Shown in pieces: positions 26,571 to 35,691 of a stretch of 64,000 nt of DNA; the first letter of the stretch is position 1; the number at the start of each line of letters is the position of its first letter. Source of the DNA: Martinezella hainanensis (lineage in GTDB: Bacteria > Pseudomonadota > Alphaproteobacteria > Rhizobiales > Rhizobiaceae); assembly GCF_900094555.1 (NCBI RefSeq), contig NZ_FMAC01000015.1, positions 62,001 to 126,000 of the forward strand. Direction: 5' to 3'. The translations under genes were made by a program, and so were the position numbers. The notes beneath the pieces were generated by a model, which worked only from the letters and a program-made list of their open reading frames with translations, ran no database searches and had not been told where the DNA came from.

Positions 26571-27724
26571 TGGCGGCGCCGCGGAAGTCCCCCAGCCTGG
26601 GTGGTGTCGAGCGTCGCGCCGTCGAGCTCGACACAATTGCATCCGTCCTGCCGATCGACCGTCGGGATGAGCTGGCCGAGTTGCTCACCGACAGCGATGT
26701 AGAAACGCTGCGCCATCTCGTCAACGAAGGCATGGGCGCCAACACGCTGCGGGCGATCACCTCCGATCTGGCCTATCTCGAAGCCTGGGCCTTGGCCGCG
26801 ACAAAGCGATCGCTGCCCTGGCCGGCGCCAGAGGCGCTGCTGCTAAAATTCGTGGCGCAGCACCTGTGGGACCCGCAGAAGCGCGCGACCGATCCCGATC
26901 ACGGCATGCCGACCGATGTCGCCGACAATCTGCGCGCCCAAGGCTTTCTGAAATCGACGGGACCCCATGCGCCGGCGACGGTGCGCCGGCGGCTGGCAAA
27001 CTGGTCCAGCTTGACGAAATGGCGCGGCCTCGATGGAGCCTTCGCCTCCCCTCCCCTCAAATCCGCCATTCGCCTTGCCGTCCGAGCCGTACCTCGGAAA
27101 CGGAGCCGGAAGAGTGCCAAGGCCGTCACCGGCGACATCCTGGCCAAACTGCTGGCGACCTGCTCAAGCGACAGCCTGCGCGATGTCCGCGATCGAGCGA
27201 TCCTGATGGTGGCATTCGCGTCCGGCGGCCGCCGGCGCAGCGAGGTCGCCGGACTTCGTGTGGAGCAATTGACCGTCGAGGAGCCGATCGAGATGGCTCA
27301 TGGCCCTCCCCTCCCCTCGCTTGCCATCCATCTCGGCCGTACCAAGACAACAACCGGTGAACAAGACGATGTCGTTTATCTGACCGGCCGGCCGGTTGAC
27401 GCGCTGCATGCCTGGCTCGCGGCCGCGAAGATCGGCAAGGGAAGCGTGTTTCGGCGGATCGGGCGCTGGGGCACCGTTTCGAAGCGGGCGCTCGATCCGC
27501 AGTCAGTCAATGCGATCGTCAAGCAGCGGGCGGAGAAGGCCGGATTGGCACCTGGGGAGTTTTCGGCGCATGGGCTGCGATCGGGATATCTGACAGAGGC
27601 GGCGAATCGCGGCATCCCTCTTCCCGAGGCGATGGAACAGTCACGCCATAGATCAGTTCAGCAGGCCTCAGGTTACTATAACAGCGCGACGCGAAGGAGC
27701 GGGCGGGCAGCTAGGCTGCTGTGA
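26570..27724 (+). CDS. Tyrosine-type site-specific recombinase
   Basis: A 384-aa recombinase. The N-terminal SAM-like DNA-binding part contains TLRAITSDLAYLEAWA. The catalytic set is visible: Arg in SGGRRRSEVAGL, HGLRSGYLTEAA (HxxR box), SRHRS (His), and the tyrosine in QQASGYYNSATR. The length fits a plasmid or integron-like integrase. It could resolve plasmid dimers or drive capture of the neighbouring cargo. A short hairpin (TGGGAC/GTCCCA, 27726-27743) just past the stop may be a weak terminator. Confidence 0.9.
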   Translation: MAAPRKSPSLGGVERRAVELDTIASVLPIDRRDELAELLTDSDVETLRHLVNEGMGANTLRAITSDLAYLEAWALAATKRSLPWPAPEALLLKFVAQHLWDPQKRATDPDHGMPTDVADNLRAQGFLKSTGPHAPATVRRRLANWSSLTKWRGLDGAFASPPLKSAIRLAVRAVPRKRSRKSAKAVTGDILAKLLATCSSDSLRDVRDRAILMVAFASGGRRRSEVAGLRVEQLTVEEPIEMAHGPPLPSLAIHLGRTKTTTGEQDDVVYLTGRPVDALHAWLAAAKIGKGSVFRRIGRWGTVSKRALDPQSVNAIVKQRAEKAGLAPGEFSAHGLRSGYLTEAANRGIPLPEAMEQSRHRSVQQASGYYNSATRRSGRAARLL

Positions 27725-27912
27725 GTGGGACATCAGCGTCCCATAAACGGCCATACATTTCTACTTACGCGTTGCGCTTGTCGCCATTCACCTCGCGCTT
27801 TTGATGAGCCGCCTCGAACACTCCCTTGGCTGCTGCTGGAATCGCCGATGGAAAACCAGGCCGCGTGTCCCTCAGCTCGGGACATCTCACTGCGGAAGCT
27901 GATTGGACTTCA

Positions 27913-28773
27913 TCAAGCGGGATAGCCGGCGTAGGCAAACGATTGAGGCTCAGCACGCATTCTGTCGAACTGAACCTGCATGTGCGGCTTCTCTACCCCC
28001 GGCGTTGGCAGACAGCAGAGGCTATAGGTCCGTCCATTGCCACATGGGCACGGACCATCTTCTGCACTTTCAGTAAAGAAATGATGCGGATGACGTGTCG
28101 TTGACCATTCAACTTTCCATCCGTCCATAGGTGAGACAAGGCGATCGGAGATGAAATCCACAGCAGCGTAGTCATATTGGTCAATTTTGTTTCCGAACTC
28201 ATCGGATATAAAAGGAACCGAAAATTTCTGCACCGGGTCAGACACCAGCGACACCCCTTTCGGCTCCATATCTTGAACAATCCCGAAGCAAAGCTTCCCC
28301 TCGTACACCTTCCCTTTGCGATGGCCGCAATCGCTCCAAGGGGTAAAGTCAAGTCCGCAAATGCTGCAGATCTCGGCCTTTACGATGATCTCGGGGCTAA
28401 AAAACACATGGTATGGGAAGGCAGCCTGCCAAGCCGTGACAAGCGTTTGCACCTTGCGCGCCACTGGAAGCAAGTCGGGAACGAATGGATTTCTGATCAG
28501 GTTTTCGATATCTATCTCAACGCGTTCCAGCCCGCACCAAGCGCGGTAGTGTCGTTTCTCCCTGATGTCCGTAAATGCTTGCAAATAGCCGGTCAGGATA
28601 GAACTAAATGTCTGGCAGAACCAAAGATTGTTCGCATCAACGGGGCTCGCTTCATGCCGCTCGCGGAACAAGTCCACCGCTTCCGAGAGCTCTTCGAACT
28701 GATCTGCTCGAGACCGTTCGAAATGCTCATGCCAGAAGTCGGCCAGATCTGACGGCTCAGGGCCTCCCATCAT
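27913..28773 (-). CDS. SEC-C motif protein
   Basis: A 286-aa protein ending in a SEC-C zinc motif, CPCGNGRTYSLCC, about 20-30 residues from the C-terminus. A second cysteine/histidine group (ICSICGLDF, SDCGH, KLCFG) lies in the middle, so two metal sites are likely. SEC-C modules occur in SecA and in many uncharacterised proteins near defence genes. Its start overlaps the stop of the upstream gene by 4 nt, so the pair forms one operon. No enzymatic domain was recognised. Confidence 0.7.
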   Translation of the reverse strand: MMGGPEPSDLADFWHEHFERSRADQFEELSEAVDLFRERHEASPVDANNLWFCQTFSSILTGYLQAFTDIREKRHYRAWCGLERVEIDIENLIRNPFVPDLLPVARKVQTLVTAWQAAFPYHVFFSPEIIVKAEICSICGLDFTPWSDCGHRKGKVYEGKLCFGIVQDMEPKGVSLVSDPVQKFSVPFISDEFGNKIDQYDYAAVDFISDRLVSPMDGWKVEWSTTRHPHHFFTESAEDGPCPCGNGRTYSLCCLPTPGVEKPHMQVQFDRMRAEPQSFAYAGYPA

Positions 28774-29315
28774 TGCCTCGATGTCTTTGGGGTTCGCCCA
28801 TTGCCCTTCGGCAGGCAGCGCTTAACCTGCTCTTCGATCTCGGCAATCATGACTTCAGGAGGACCCTTGTATTTAACGGCGATACATTTGCCACCAGATC
28901 CTTCTACAATCAGTTCCATCTCGACTATGCTGGGTTTGGTGTCTTCCGTTATCGACCGGTCGATGTGATTTGTAAGCAGGCCAATCACAATTGGCAGCAA
29001 TATCTGCGAGCAGATCAGCGTCGGAAGACGCCAGTGATCCGAGTACAGCGCAATTTCCTCGTACTGAGCCCGTTCGACAGCAACCACTACCGAGTGGCTA
29101 CCGGCAGCCGCCCTGAGGTCCTTGATGAAGTCAGCGGCTCCCTGCGGAAAGAGCTTGTGGCCGTCTTTCAAATCTACCCATGGCGCGACGAGTACATCTG
29201 CGGCAGCGACTTCATCGCGCCGGGCAGCATCAATCCACGGCTGGGTGGCCCAGAATGCCCTTGAGCGGTCTGTTTCTTCTACCACAAGGCTGAACAAGGT
29301 TTTGCTGATTGCCAT
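28770..29315 (-). CDS. Unknown protein paired with the SEC-C gene
   Basis: A 181-aa protein with one hydrophobic stretch (about residues 99-115, ICSQILLPIVIGLL) and a lysine-rich C-terminus. The first half has an ADVLVAPWVDLKDGHKLF segment of the kind seen in patatin-like or nucleotide-binding folds, but I cannot assign a family. It is the first gene of a two-gene unit with the SEC-C protein (ATGA overlap), placed between a recombinase and an NTPase, a setting typical of defence cargo. Confidence 0.55.
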   Translation of the reverse strand: MAISKTLFSLVVEETDRSRAFWATQPWIDAARRDEVAAADVLVAPWVDLKDGHKLFPQGAADFIKDLRAAAGSHSVVVAVERAQYEEIALYSDHWRLPTLICSQILLPIVIGLLTNHIDRSITEDTKPSIVEMELIVEGSGGKCIAVKYKGPPEVMIAEIEEQVKRCLPKGNGRTPKTSRQ

Positions 29316-29532
29316 AAACGATCCCTAAATAGCCGCCTGCGTCCATCTATCGGCGCTGCGGCATGTTGTTCGTACTCTGCCGACAAATGGACGGTCCTTA
29401 TTTAGGAAGAGCAACCGTGAAAACCACGAGGTTCAACAACATTTTTCTCGCCCAGCAGGTCTTTCTACCCGACTTCGATAGCAAGAGCTCCGTCGCCCCA
29501 CCCAACTCTCGTTGTCTGCGGGGAATTGCGAT

Positions 29533-31824
29533 TCAGGTCACCGGATCGGGACGGTCGGAACGAAGGGAGGCAAACATGTCGCGGATACCCTCCTCTGAGG
29601 CCGGCGAAAGCGTATAGGAATCGATGTTGTTTACTTGGCTTCCCCTGCGTTCGCCTCTTTCTTCATATCTTGAGTAGGCCTCGCGAACACGGTCCAGCAT
29701 ATTGCCTACCTCTACACCGAGGGTCCTTGCGAAAAGCTCCAGATCCTCTTCCAGGCTTTGCAGATCGTCGCTGTCATTACAGTTTCGAACCTCTGTTTCG
29801 ATCGTTTCACCGAACCCCCTGAAGGCCCTCTGGAGGCGGGCCAGTATGGGGGCGTTTTCCGGTCCCTCCAGGTCCACGACCCGGATGATCTCACGGAGTT
29901 CATCTGACCTACATCCCAGTTCAGCTTCCTGGAGCAGTCGTCGTTCCACCTCCGCTTCAAATGAAGGATTCTCCAGCATTTGCCATGAAGATCCGCGGAG
30001 CGCCTGCAGAACCTCAGCACCGTCGTTAATAATCGGAGCGCGCTCCAACCATTCTGCCTGGAGTGAACTAATCAGGTCTTTCACCAAGTGAAGCATTTCC
30101 GGGGTGCGAATTCCATTGGCCAGCGGAATTATGCGTGCCAGCCGTTCCTCCGCTGACCAGCTCGATCTGCCCATGCCAGTCGTAAACCGAACGATCTTGG
30201 TTTCGGCCAGAACCACTCTTCTTATCGCCCGAACCACATCGGCGCCTGCCGTCGTGATGGCCGTCTTAAGGTCGGCAATCTCGCGATCCGCAAGCTGCCA
30301 GATGCGCTGGATCTGAATGTAATCGACCGCACCCACAATCATATCGATCGCAACTTCTGGCGACTTGCGAATGACTGAGTTGACAAGGTCGTTCACGGAG
30401 GGGTCGAGCATCTTGAATGACTGTCGTCCCGATGGCTGGATGAACGCGTTCAGCAGCTCAGACATGGCATTCGACCAGTCTTCCGGCCGTCGGGGAAATC
30501 CCCAATGTACTGCGCGCCTTTCATGGAGCTTCTTGAACGCCACCTTGAGGGTAGCGCCATCTGTCCTGCCGTCGAGGCTATACAATGTCAGGAGGAGTGA
30601 ACGAGCCGCATCACTGATTTGCTGCTCGTACGCGTGCATCCAAACCTCGGACGGATCATTCAGAAGACTGAGAACGAAGCTCTGGTACTCGTTCACCGGA
30701 TACTTCCGAACACGGTTGAAGGTGGAGAGCCACTCGATGAGGCGGGGATTGAATTTTGGGTGTCGGACAATCTGGAGGTAAAAGTCACTGTCGAGCAATT
30801 GGTCTTTGTAGCCCGTGGGTAGGTTGCTGAAGTACACGTGATTGTAGAGGATCTGCGCCCGCTGGGTTACCGAGTAGTCGCCCACGTGAAGCGTGACTTT
30901 ATGGCTGTCGAGCCCCGCGTGCCGCAGCCTTTCCGACAGCGTAACACCCTGGCGGAATATATGTTCACGTGTCGTAAGGATAAGCCTCGCGGTCGGCGAA
31001 GCTCGTACCATCTCTATGAAATCGGTAATCGCCCGATCGTCATTCTTACCAGTGGCAGATAAACCATCTTCGAGGAAGGTCGCTCCCATGAAATCGTCAA
31101 AGTGGAAGATCTGCGCAGTGCCTCGTTGGAATAACTTTGCGCCCTCCAAAATGTCTCGACGGACGATCACAGGCGCCCAGCCGCGCTCCAGGTGGGCATA
31201 GAGGAGCATGTTGGCCAGAGTCGTCTTCCCCACTCCTGGTGCACCAGAAATGATGACAACTCTGTCCGTGTCAAGAATGTCCAGCGCCTGCTGATAGGTG
31301 TCGCTGCGAACATGTCGACATATGGTCGCATGCACCTTCTCGACATGAAACTCTGTCTGAGTGACGATCTCGTTATTGAGCAGCTTGTCGAGCACCCCGC
31401 GACTTGCCAGCCAAAGCTTGTAATGTTTCTTCTCGATCTCCGAGTGATCGGCAAGCAGGTTGTTCAAGTCCTCCTGTCCGAATATATCCGATACGGCCAG
31501 CTTTCCACCAAACAGGGCGGCTATGTTTGACTTGTCCGCTTTCGAAAGTGAAACTGAGGTGGCAAGGACGTAGGAACTCGGGTTAAGTTTATTCAGCTTC
31601 GGGACTTCCTTCTTAAGATCACGAAGCAGGCCCTTTATACCGGTCCTGAGGTAATGTTTGACCTGCCCGATCAAGTTGCCCGCGCCCCGCCCATACCGGA
31701 AGTCGACCCCTTGATCACGCCCCGTCTTGAACGTCTCCAGTCTAACATTCCATTCCGCTTGAAGAAGATCTCGAACCAGAATTTCAAGATCATGCGGTGA
31801 AAGCTGGTGAAAATCGTAAGTCAT
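29533..31824 (-). CDS. Mrr-like nuclease fused to a STAND-type NTPase
   Basis: A 763-aa protein. The N-terminal ~130 residues form a restriction-endonuclease-like domain, with D41 (GVDFRY) and Q54-x-K56 (GQVKHY), the Mrr-type D...QxK pattern. A P-loop NTPase follows: SGAPGVGKTTL at 193-203, HFDDFMGATF, LTTREHIF (sensor-like arginine). This matches nSTAND3 proteins. The C-terminal 400 residues are helical, probably a sensor. STAND-nuclease fusions are a known defence design in which a phage trigger causes oligomerisation and DNA cleavage. A single gene without partner here. Confidence 0.78.
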   Translation of the reverse strand: MTYDFHQLSPHDLEILVRDLLQAEWNVRLETFKTGRDQGVDFRYGRGAGNLIGQVKHYLRTGIKGLLRDLKKEVPKLNKLNPSSYVLATSVSLSKADKSNIAALFGGKLAVSDIFGQEDLNNLLADHSEIEKKHYKLWLASRGVLDKLLNNEIVTQTEFHVEKVHATICRHVRSDTYQQALDILDTDRVVIISGAPGVGKTTLANMLLYAHLERGWAPVIVRRDILEGAKLFQRGTAQIFHFDDFMGATFLEDGLSATGKNDDRAITDFIEMVRASPTARLILTTREHIFRQGVTLSERLRHAGLDSHKVTLHVGDYSVTQRAQILYNHVYFSNLPTGYKDQLLDSDFYLQIVRHPKFNPRLIEWLSTFNRVRKYPVNEYQSFVLSLLNDPSEVWMHAYEQQISDAARSLLLTLYSLDGRTDGATLKVAFKKLHERRAVHWGFPRRPEDWSNAMSELLNAFIQPSGRQSFKMLDPSVNDLVNSVIRKSPEVAIDMIVGAVDYIQIQRIWQLADREIADLKTAITTAGADVVRAIRRVVLAETKIVRFTTGMGRSSWSAEERLARIIPLANGIRTPEMLHLVKDLISSLQAEWLERAPIINDGAEVLQALRGSSWQMLENPSFEAEVERRLLQEAELGCRSDELREIIRVVDLEGPENAPILARLQRAFRGFGETIETEVRNCNDSDDLQSLEEDLELFARTLGVEVGNMLDRVREAYSRYEERGERRGSQVNNIDSYTLSPASEEGIRDMFASLRSDRPDPVT

Positions 31825-31859
31825 CCGTTACTGCCCATGCAATATCCGGAGCCATCAAA

Positions 31860-31875
31860 GTTGCCAGCCGGAAAC
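31860..31875. other. parS partition site downstream of repC
   Basis: GTTGCCAGCCGGAAAC is the exact reverse complement of the site between repB and repA and fits the repABC parS pattern GTTnnCnGCnGnnAAC. It is a RepB binding site; having one on each side of repB and repC gives a two-site centromere. Confidence 0.8.
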
Positions 31876-31930
31876 TATCCAGTTTTTACAAGCCCGGTCA
31901 ATGGCTTAGAGGCCATCAAGAGAGCGGCTG

Positions 31931-33148
31931 TCATGCTGATGCTCTTCTCGGCAAAGAGTTTGCCCTTAGCTGCGCAAACAACATCGGACCAAGCGAAAAC
32001 TCGCCGCGCCGCGCCTTCGCAGTCAAATCTCGAAGGTAACCGCCGGCCGAGTTGATATGGCTTGTCCGTTCAAGGATGCAACCAATAGCGATCGCCGCCC
32101 CCGTTTGCCCCAGGATTTCGCAGGCCTCCTCGTATGCAGACGGGCTGACGCCCAACATTTGCCGGATGGTCACGGCAGCCGCCATCATTTCCCGCCAGCT
32201 ACCGATCGAGCCGCCAGGTCCGTATGCCGTCATCTCCGGGCAGGCCCGCAAAACCATCGACAACGGGAAGACTTCCGGCTCGCCCTTCCGCCCGGTCCGC
32301 TTGGTTGGCTCGGATCTTTCGCCCTGCTTCTTTTCGAAGCGAGGTTCAAATTCATTGCAAGAGTCGGTATTTGAATTCTGTATGTGGCATCCGTTTGCGA
32401 TGCCATTGCCATCGTTTTTTCCGACTTCTTCCTGTACTTCCAGCATGTTGGATACTTCGTCGTGCAGCAGAGTCATCTCGTCGAGACTCGCTGCCAAGTC
32501 CTGCAGGGTCGGACGCCGCGAGAATCTCCCCACTAACTCGACGAAATAATCTTCCGCCGCAACCCAGTCCCCTGGAAGACCCTCTTCCATCCCGACCGTG
32601 ATCAGCTTGCGTACATCTCGGCGGACAACGGTGAGGCGGTCCTTCATGGCGCGAAACCGGCGCTGCTCGGCAGCCACGTCCTGGGCCAGAGCTGCAAATT
32701 CAGCGGCGCGCGCGAGCAGGGGGGCCAGGCTGAAGCCATAGGCATCCTCGATCGCACCTTCATCACCCTTGCGCGCGTAGCGCTTCCCATTCGGACTATC
32801 CTTGCGGATGATGATTCCAGCTTCCACGAGCACGCCCAGGCATTTGCGCAGAGTCGTCCCAGCGATGCCGTTTGCCCGTGCCGATAGCTGTGCGTTCGAA
32901 GGAAAGACGATGAGGTTCTTATCGCTCCCGAGCTCAGTGGCCGGATAGAAAGACAGTAGGGCATTGAGGACGGCCAAAGCGCGATCCTGCAAGCCAAGGC
33001 GTGAGCGAGCATCACCGACGTCGCGAAACACGCGCCATTTATCGACCGATCGGTCGGCCAGATCCTGCTTGGTTTCCACTTGTCGTTTGACCAAGGCAAG
33101 CGTCATCGACCGCCGCCCAAAGGGCGTCGTGATATATCCCGTTTCCAT
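31931..33148 (-). CDS. repC: Plasmid replication initiator RepC
   Basis: RepC is the initiator of repABC plasmids and in this family usually contains the replication origin inside its own gene. The start METGYITTPFGRRSMTLAL is diagnostic. I chose ATG 33148 (405 aa), with AAGGTG 6 nt upstream, rather than the GTG 9 nt earlier. The N-terminal winged helix (AQLSARANGIAGTTLRKCL) and C-terminal ARRGEFSLGPML segment are both intact. Its translation is expected to be limited by the antisense ctRNA in the leader. Confidence 0.95.
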   Translation of the reverse strand: METGYITTPFGRRSMTLALVKRQVETKQDLADRSVDKWRVFRDVGDARSRLGLQDRALAVLNALLSFYPATELGSDKNLIVFPSNAQLSARANGIAGTTLRKCLGVLVEAGIIIRKDSPNGKRYARKGDEGAIEDAYGFSLAPLLARAAEFAALAQDVAAEQRRFRAMKDRLTVVRRDVRKLITVGMEEGLPGDWVAAEDYFVELVGRFSRRPTLQDLAASLDEMTLLHDEVSNMLEVQEEVGKNDGNGIANGCHIQNSNTDSCNEFEPRFEKKQGERSEPTKRTGRKGEPEVFPLSMVLRACPEMTAYGPGGSIGSWREMMAAAVTIRQMLGVSPSAYEEACEILGQTGAAIAIGCILERTSHINSAGGYLRDLTAKARRGEFSLGPMLFAQLRANSLPRRASA

Positions 33149-33202
33149 GTCCTTCACCTTTCACAAGGCAAAGAAAACGCTACGCCGGTGCGGCGTTGAC
33201 TC

Positions 33203-33231
33203 TTGACTGTGATTCCGGGAAGTGCGATTCT
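33203..33231 (+). promoter_or_regulatory. Promoter of the antisense ctRNA
   Basis: TTGACT, a 17-bp spacer and GATTCT lie on the plus strand in the repB-repC gap, antisense to the rep operon, just upstream of the terminator hairpin. A second TTGACT starts 7 bp earlier. This is the expected place and orientation of the strong inc-alpha promoter. Confidence 0.7.
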
Positions 33232-33237
33232 CTAAGC

Positions 33238-33289
33238 GACCAAACTGAGAGAGGCCTTCTGGAACACCGTTTCGGAGGGCTTTTTCTTT
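33238..33289 (+). ncRNA. Antisense ctRNA (inc-alpha) controlling repC
   Basis: A short RNA of about 50 nt is predicted from the promoter above to an intrinsic terminator: GCCTTCTG (33254-33261) pairs with CGGAGGGC (33273-33280), followed by TTTTTCTTT. In repABC plasmids such an RNA pairs with the repC leader, limits RepC synthesis and sets incompatibility. The 5' end is estimated from promoter spacing. Confidence 0.75.
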
Positions 33290-33321
33290 GCGCTAACGAC
33301 CCTTTCCTGGTTTCATCGCAT

Positions 33322-34278
33322 CTACTCCTTCGTCTTCTTGAACGAGGCGTAGATTTCGGGGAGCACCGACATCAGGTAATCCCCGAAATCCGGGGCGGCC
33401 TTTTTGTCGATCATCAATGTCAATGTGCGTTTATCCTGGCGGAAGCTCGCGGCCTTGACGCCATCGTCGGCCTGCCAAACCTCTGCCTGAACTTGTTCCT
33501 TCTTCGCCTTTTTAGGCGCCGCCGCTTCGAAGACACGCAAAAAGCGCTCGTCTGAGGGAAGGGCTTTCACTTCATTCTCAGACAGAACCATTCGGGCCTT
33601 TTCGACGGCTCCATCCGTACCGAGCCGTGCGGCAAGTTCACCCCAACGGTCCCGACCCGTTTTAGGAGCGGCCCCAATTCCGCGGATGATATCCGTCGGC
33701 AGCTGCGTCGCTGCTTGGATGAGGCGAGACAAATTGCTCTTGTCGACGGCGAGGGCGCCCATGATGATCGACCGTTGGAAACCCTTTGCCTCAAGTTCAG
33801 CGGCGTAGAGCGCGCGCTCGATAAAGGACAGATCCTGCCGAGCGCTATTTTCCTGGCCTTGCGCCAATACAAGCTCGTCGTCCGTCATCGTCCTGACGGC
33901 CGCTTTGATCTGGAGACCGGCAGCCTTGACCGCTCGAAGCCGGCGCCGTCCATAAGCGATCTGATAGCGTCCTTCGATGGACGGGTGAGGCCGAACGAGA
34001 ATAGGAACCTGCTGACCGTTCTCCCGAATGTTTCGTGCGAATTCTTCGAACTGCTCTCCATCCTCGTCAAGACGATCGGTGACGGCCGGCGCATCAATGA
34101 GATCCGGATCAAGGTCCGTCAACGACTGGGATTTCAACAGTTCGATGGAGCGTGAAACGGCACCGATCGCCCCGCGCGGGGCGTATTGCGGTGTGATATT
34201 GTCCGGGGTCGAAACATCGGCGTCTCCGCCATGGGATTTCGGGCCCGCGAGGTCGGATAGAAGGTGTTTTCTAGCCAT
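33322..34278 (-). CDS. repB: Partition protein RepB (ParB family)
   Basis: RepB binds parS and works with RepA in plasmid segregation. It has the ParB core (VRPHPSIEGRYQIAYGRRRL), ENSARQDLSFIERALYA and an HTH with VDKSNLSRLIQAA. I chose ATG 34278 (MARKHLLSDLAG, 318 aa) because a strong GGAGGAGG lies just upstream; a further ATG 21 nt earlier would sit across that ribosome site. It lies between repA and repC in the standard order. Confidence 0.95.
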   Translation of the reverse strand: MARKHLLSDLAGPKSHGGDADVSTPDNITPQYAPRGAIGAVSRSIELLKSQSLTDLDPDLIDAPAVTDRLDEDGEQFEEFARNIRENGQQVPILVRPHPSIEGRYQIAYGRRRLRAVKAAGLQIKAAVRTMTDDELVLAQGQENSARQDLSFIERALYAAELEAKGFQRSIIMGALAVDKSNLSRLIQAATQLPTDIIRGIGAAPKTGRDRWGELAARLGTDGAVEKARMVLSENEVKALPSDERFLRVFEAAAPKKAKKEQVQAEVWQADDGVKAASFRQDKRTLTLMIDKKAAPDFGDYLMSVLPEIYASFKKTKE

Positions 34279-34345
34279 TTTTTCCTCCTCCTTTCGCATC
34301 TGAATGAGCGAAACCGGTCAGCATTTCCAAGCCGTTAGGCCCAAA

Positions 34346-34361
34346 GTTTCCGGCTGGCAAC
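34346..34361. other. parS partition site between repA and repB
   Basis: GTTTCCGGCTGGCAAC matches the repABC centromere pattern GTTnnCnGCnGnnAAC at every fixed position. It is the inverted copy of the site beyond repC. Confidence 0.85.
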
Positions 34362-34401
34362 TTCTCACCCACGCAGCAGCTCACAGGGGTTGCCGTCGAC
34401 A

Positions 34402-35598
34402 TCATTTCCGACCCCACGATGACTGAATCAGCTGCTCGATTTCGTTGTTAACATTGTCGAGCGATTCCATCGCACGATCGTAGGTCGCCCGCGTAAACTG
34501 ATCGCGGCTGACTTCGTAGAGTGTCTGCTTGGTGATGCCGGCGTCTGAGATCGCCGTGCTCTTAAGCATGGGATGGTTCAGGACATGTTCCCCGAACATG
34601 GTCCGCATGAACGAGACCATCTGGTTCTGTGGCCCATCGCCGGGCTCGTAGCGGGTCACCAGATAACGCATCCAGTCGTAGTTCATGCTGCCGCCGGCAT
34701 CGGCTACGACACTCAGAAGCTCGGAAGTCATCAAAAGAAACTGACACATCGACATGACGTCCAACATCTGTGGGTGGACGGTGACAAGCACAGCGGTCGC
34801 AGCGCATAGCGCCGAAATCGTCAGGAAGCCCAGCTGCGGCGGGCAATCGACGACGACGACGTCATAATCGTCGGCAACCGACGAGATGGCCTCGTCCATG
34901 CGCGTGAAGAAGATGTTCTTGCGATCGTTGGAGCCAAGCACCTTGGCGGTATCATGCTCGAACTCCATGAGTTCGAGATTTCCCGGGACGAGGTCGAGGT
35001 TAGTGAAGTAGGTCTTCTTGATGACCTCCTTCAGCGGCCGACGCTCGCTATCGTATCTCACTGCGCCGTAAAGGGTCTCGTTGTCCTTCACGTCGAACTC
35101 TGGCTGGAAGCCATGGAGGGCGGACATACTGGCCTGAGGGTCGAGGTCGATCGCAAGAACCCGGTATCCGTTGAGAGCCAGATATTGTGCGAGGTGCGCG
35201 GCCGTTGTCGTCTTGCCGGATCCGCCCTTGAAATTCACGGCGGTTATCACCTGCAGATGTTCGCGGCCAGTTCGCCTTGGAGAGTATCGACGGTCACCCT
35301 TGCCGTTTTCGTCAAGATACTCGCGAAGGGCCTGAATGGTCTCCACTGAGTAGGAACGACGTCCATTTGCGCCCACTTCCGGCTGCGGTCCTTTTCCCTC
35401 AAGCGAGAGATGTCGTAGGTAGCCATCATTTACGCCGATAAGTTTGGCAGCCTCCGTCGAGGAGAATGACCGCAGGGTCTTGCGAGCTTCAGGTGGGTAA
35501 AGCTTGACCCGGTGCTCGTGTAGGGCGCCTGACAGATCTCGCGCATGCGCTGCTATCAGTTTATGGATAGCTTTCTGAAGCTGGGCGGGATTCTCCAC
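34402..35598 (-). CDS. repA: Partition ATPase RepA (ParA family)
   Basis: A 398-aa Walker-type ATPase that segregates the plasmid and represses the rep operon. It has an N-terminal HTH (STEAAKLIGVNDGYLRHL), the deviant Walker A KGGSGKTT at 124-131, DLDPQAS, and VVVDCPPQLGF. It starts with GTG; GAGAGG lies upstream with good spacing. The upstream region holds palindromes suitable for autorepression and, further out, tra boxes shared with traI, so copy number may respond to quorum sensing, as is known for Ti plasmids. Confidence 0.95.
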   Translation of the reverse strand: MENPAQLQKAIHKLIAAHARDLSGALHEHRVKLYPPEARKTLRSFSSTEAAKLIGVNDGYLRHLSLEGKGPQPEVGANGRRSYSVETIQALREYLDENGKGDRRYSPRRTGREHLQVITAVNFKGGSGKTTTAAHLAQYLALNGYRVLAIDLDPQASMSALHGFQPEFDVKDNETLYGAVRYDSERRPLKEVIKKTYFTNLDLVPGNLELMEFEHDTAKVLGSNDRKNIFFTRMDEAISSVADDYDVVVVDCPPQLGFLTISALCAATAVLVTVHPQMLDVMSMCQFLLMTSELLSVVADAGGSMNYDWMRYLVTRYEPGDGPQNQMVSFMRTMFGEHVLNHPMLKSTAISDAGITKQTLYEVSRDQFTRATYDRAMESLDNVNNEIEQLIQSSWGRK

Positions 35599-35614
35599 GT
35601 CGTCCTCTCGTACA

Positions 35615-35649
35615 CACGGTAATTTTCGTAAACACAGTGATTTACCGTG
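35615..35649. promoter_or_regulatory. Candidate repA operator
   Basis: CACGGTAA and TTACCGTG are perfect 8-bp arms 19 bp apart; the nearer arm lies 17 bp upstream of the repA start codon, with a smaller GTAAA/TTTAC repeat inside. The location fits the operator through which RepA and RepB repress their own operon in related plasmids. Confidence 0.5.
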
Positions 35650-35691
35650 GATAGGACACCCGATTCCACGACGGTTTGCAAGATATTTAAA

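Noticed and set aside
27726..27743. Hairpin after the recombinase as a firm intrinsic terminator
   Set aside because: The stem is only 6 bp and no T run follows, so it is mentioned with the gene and not called separately.
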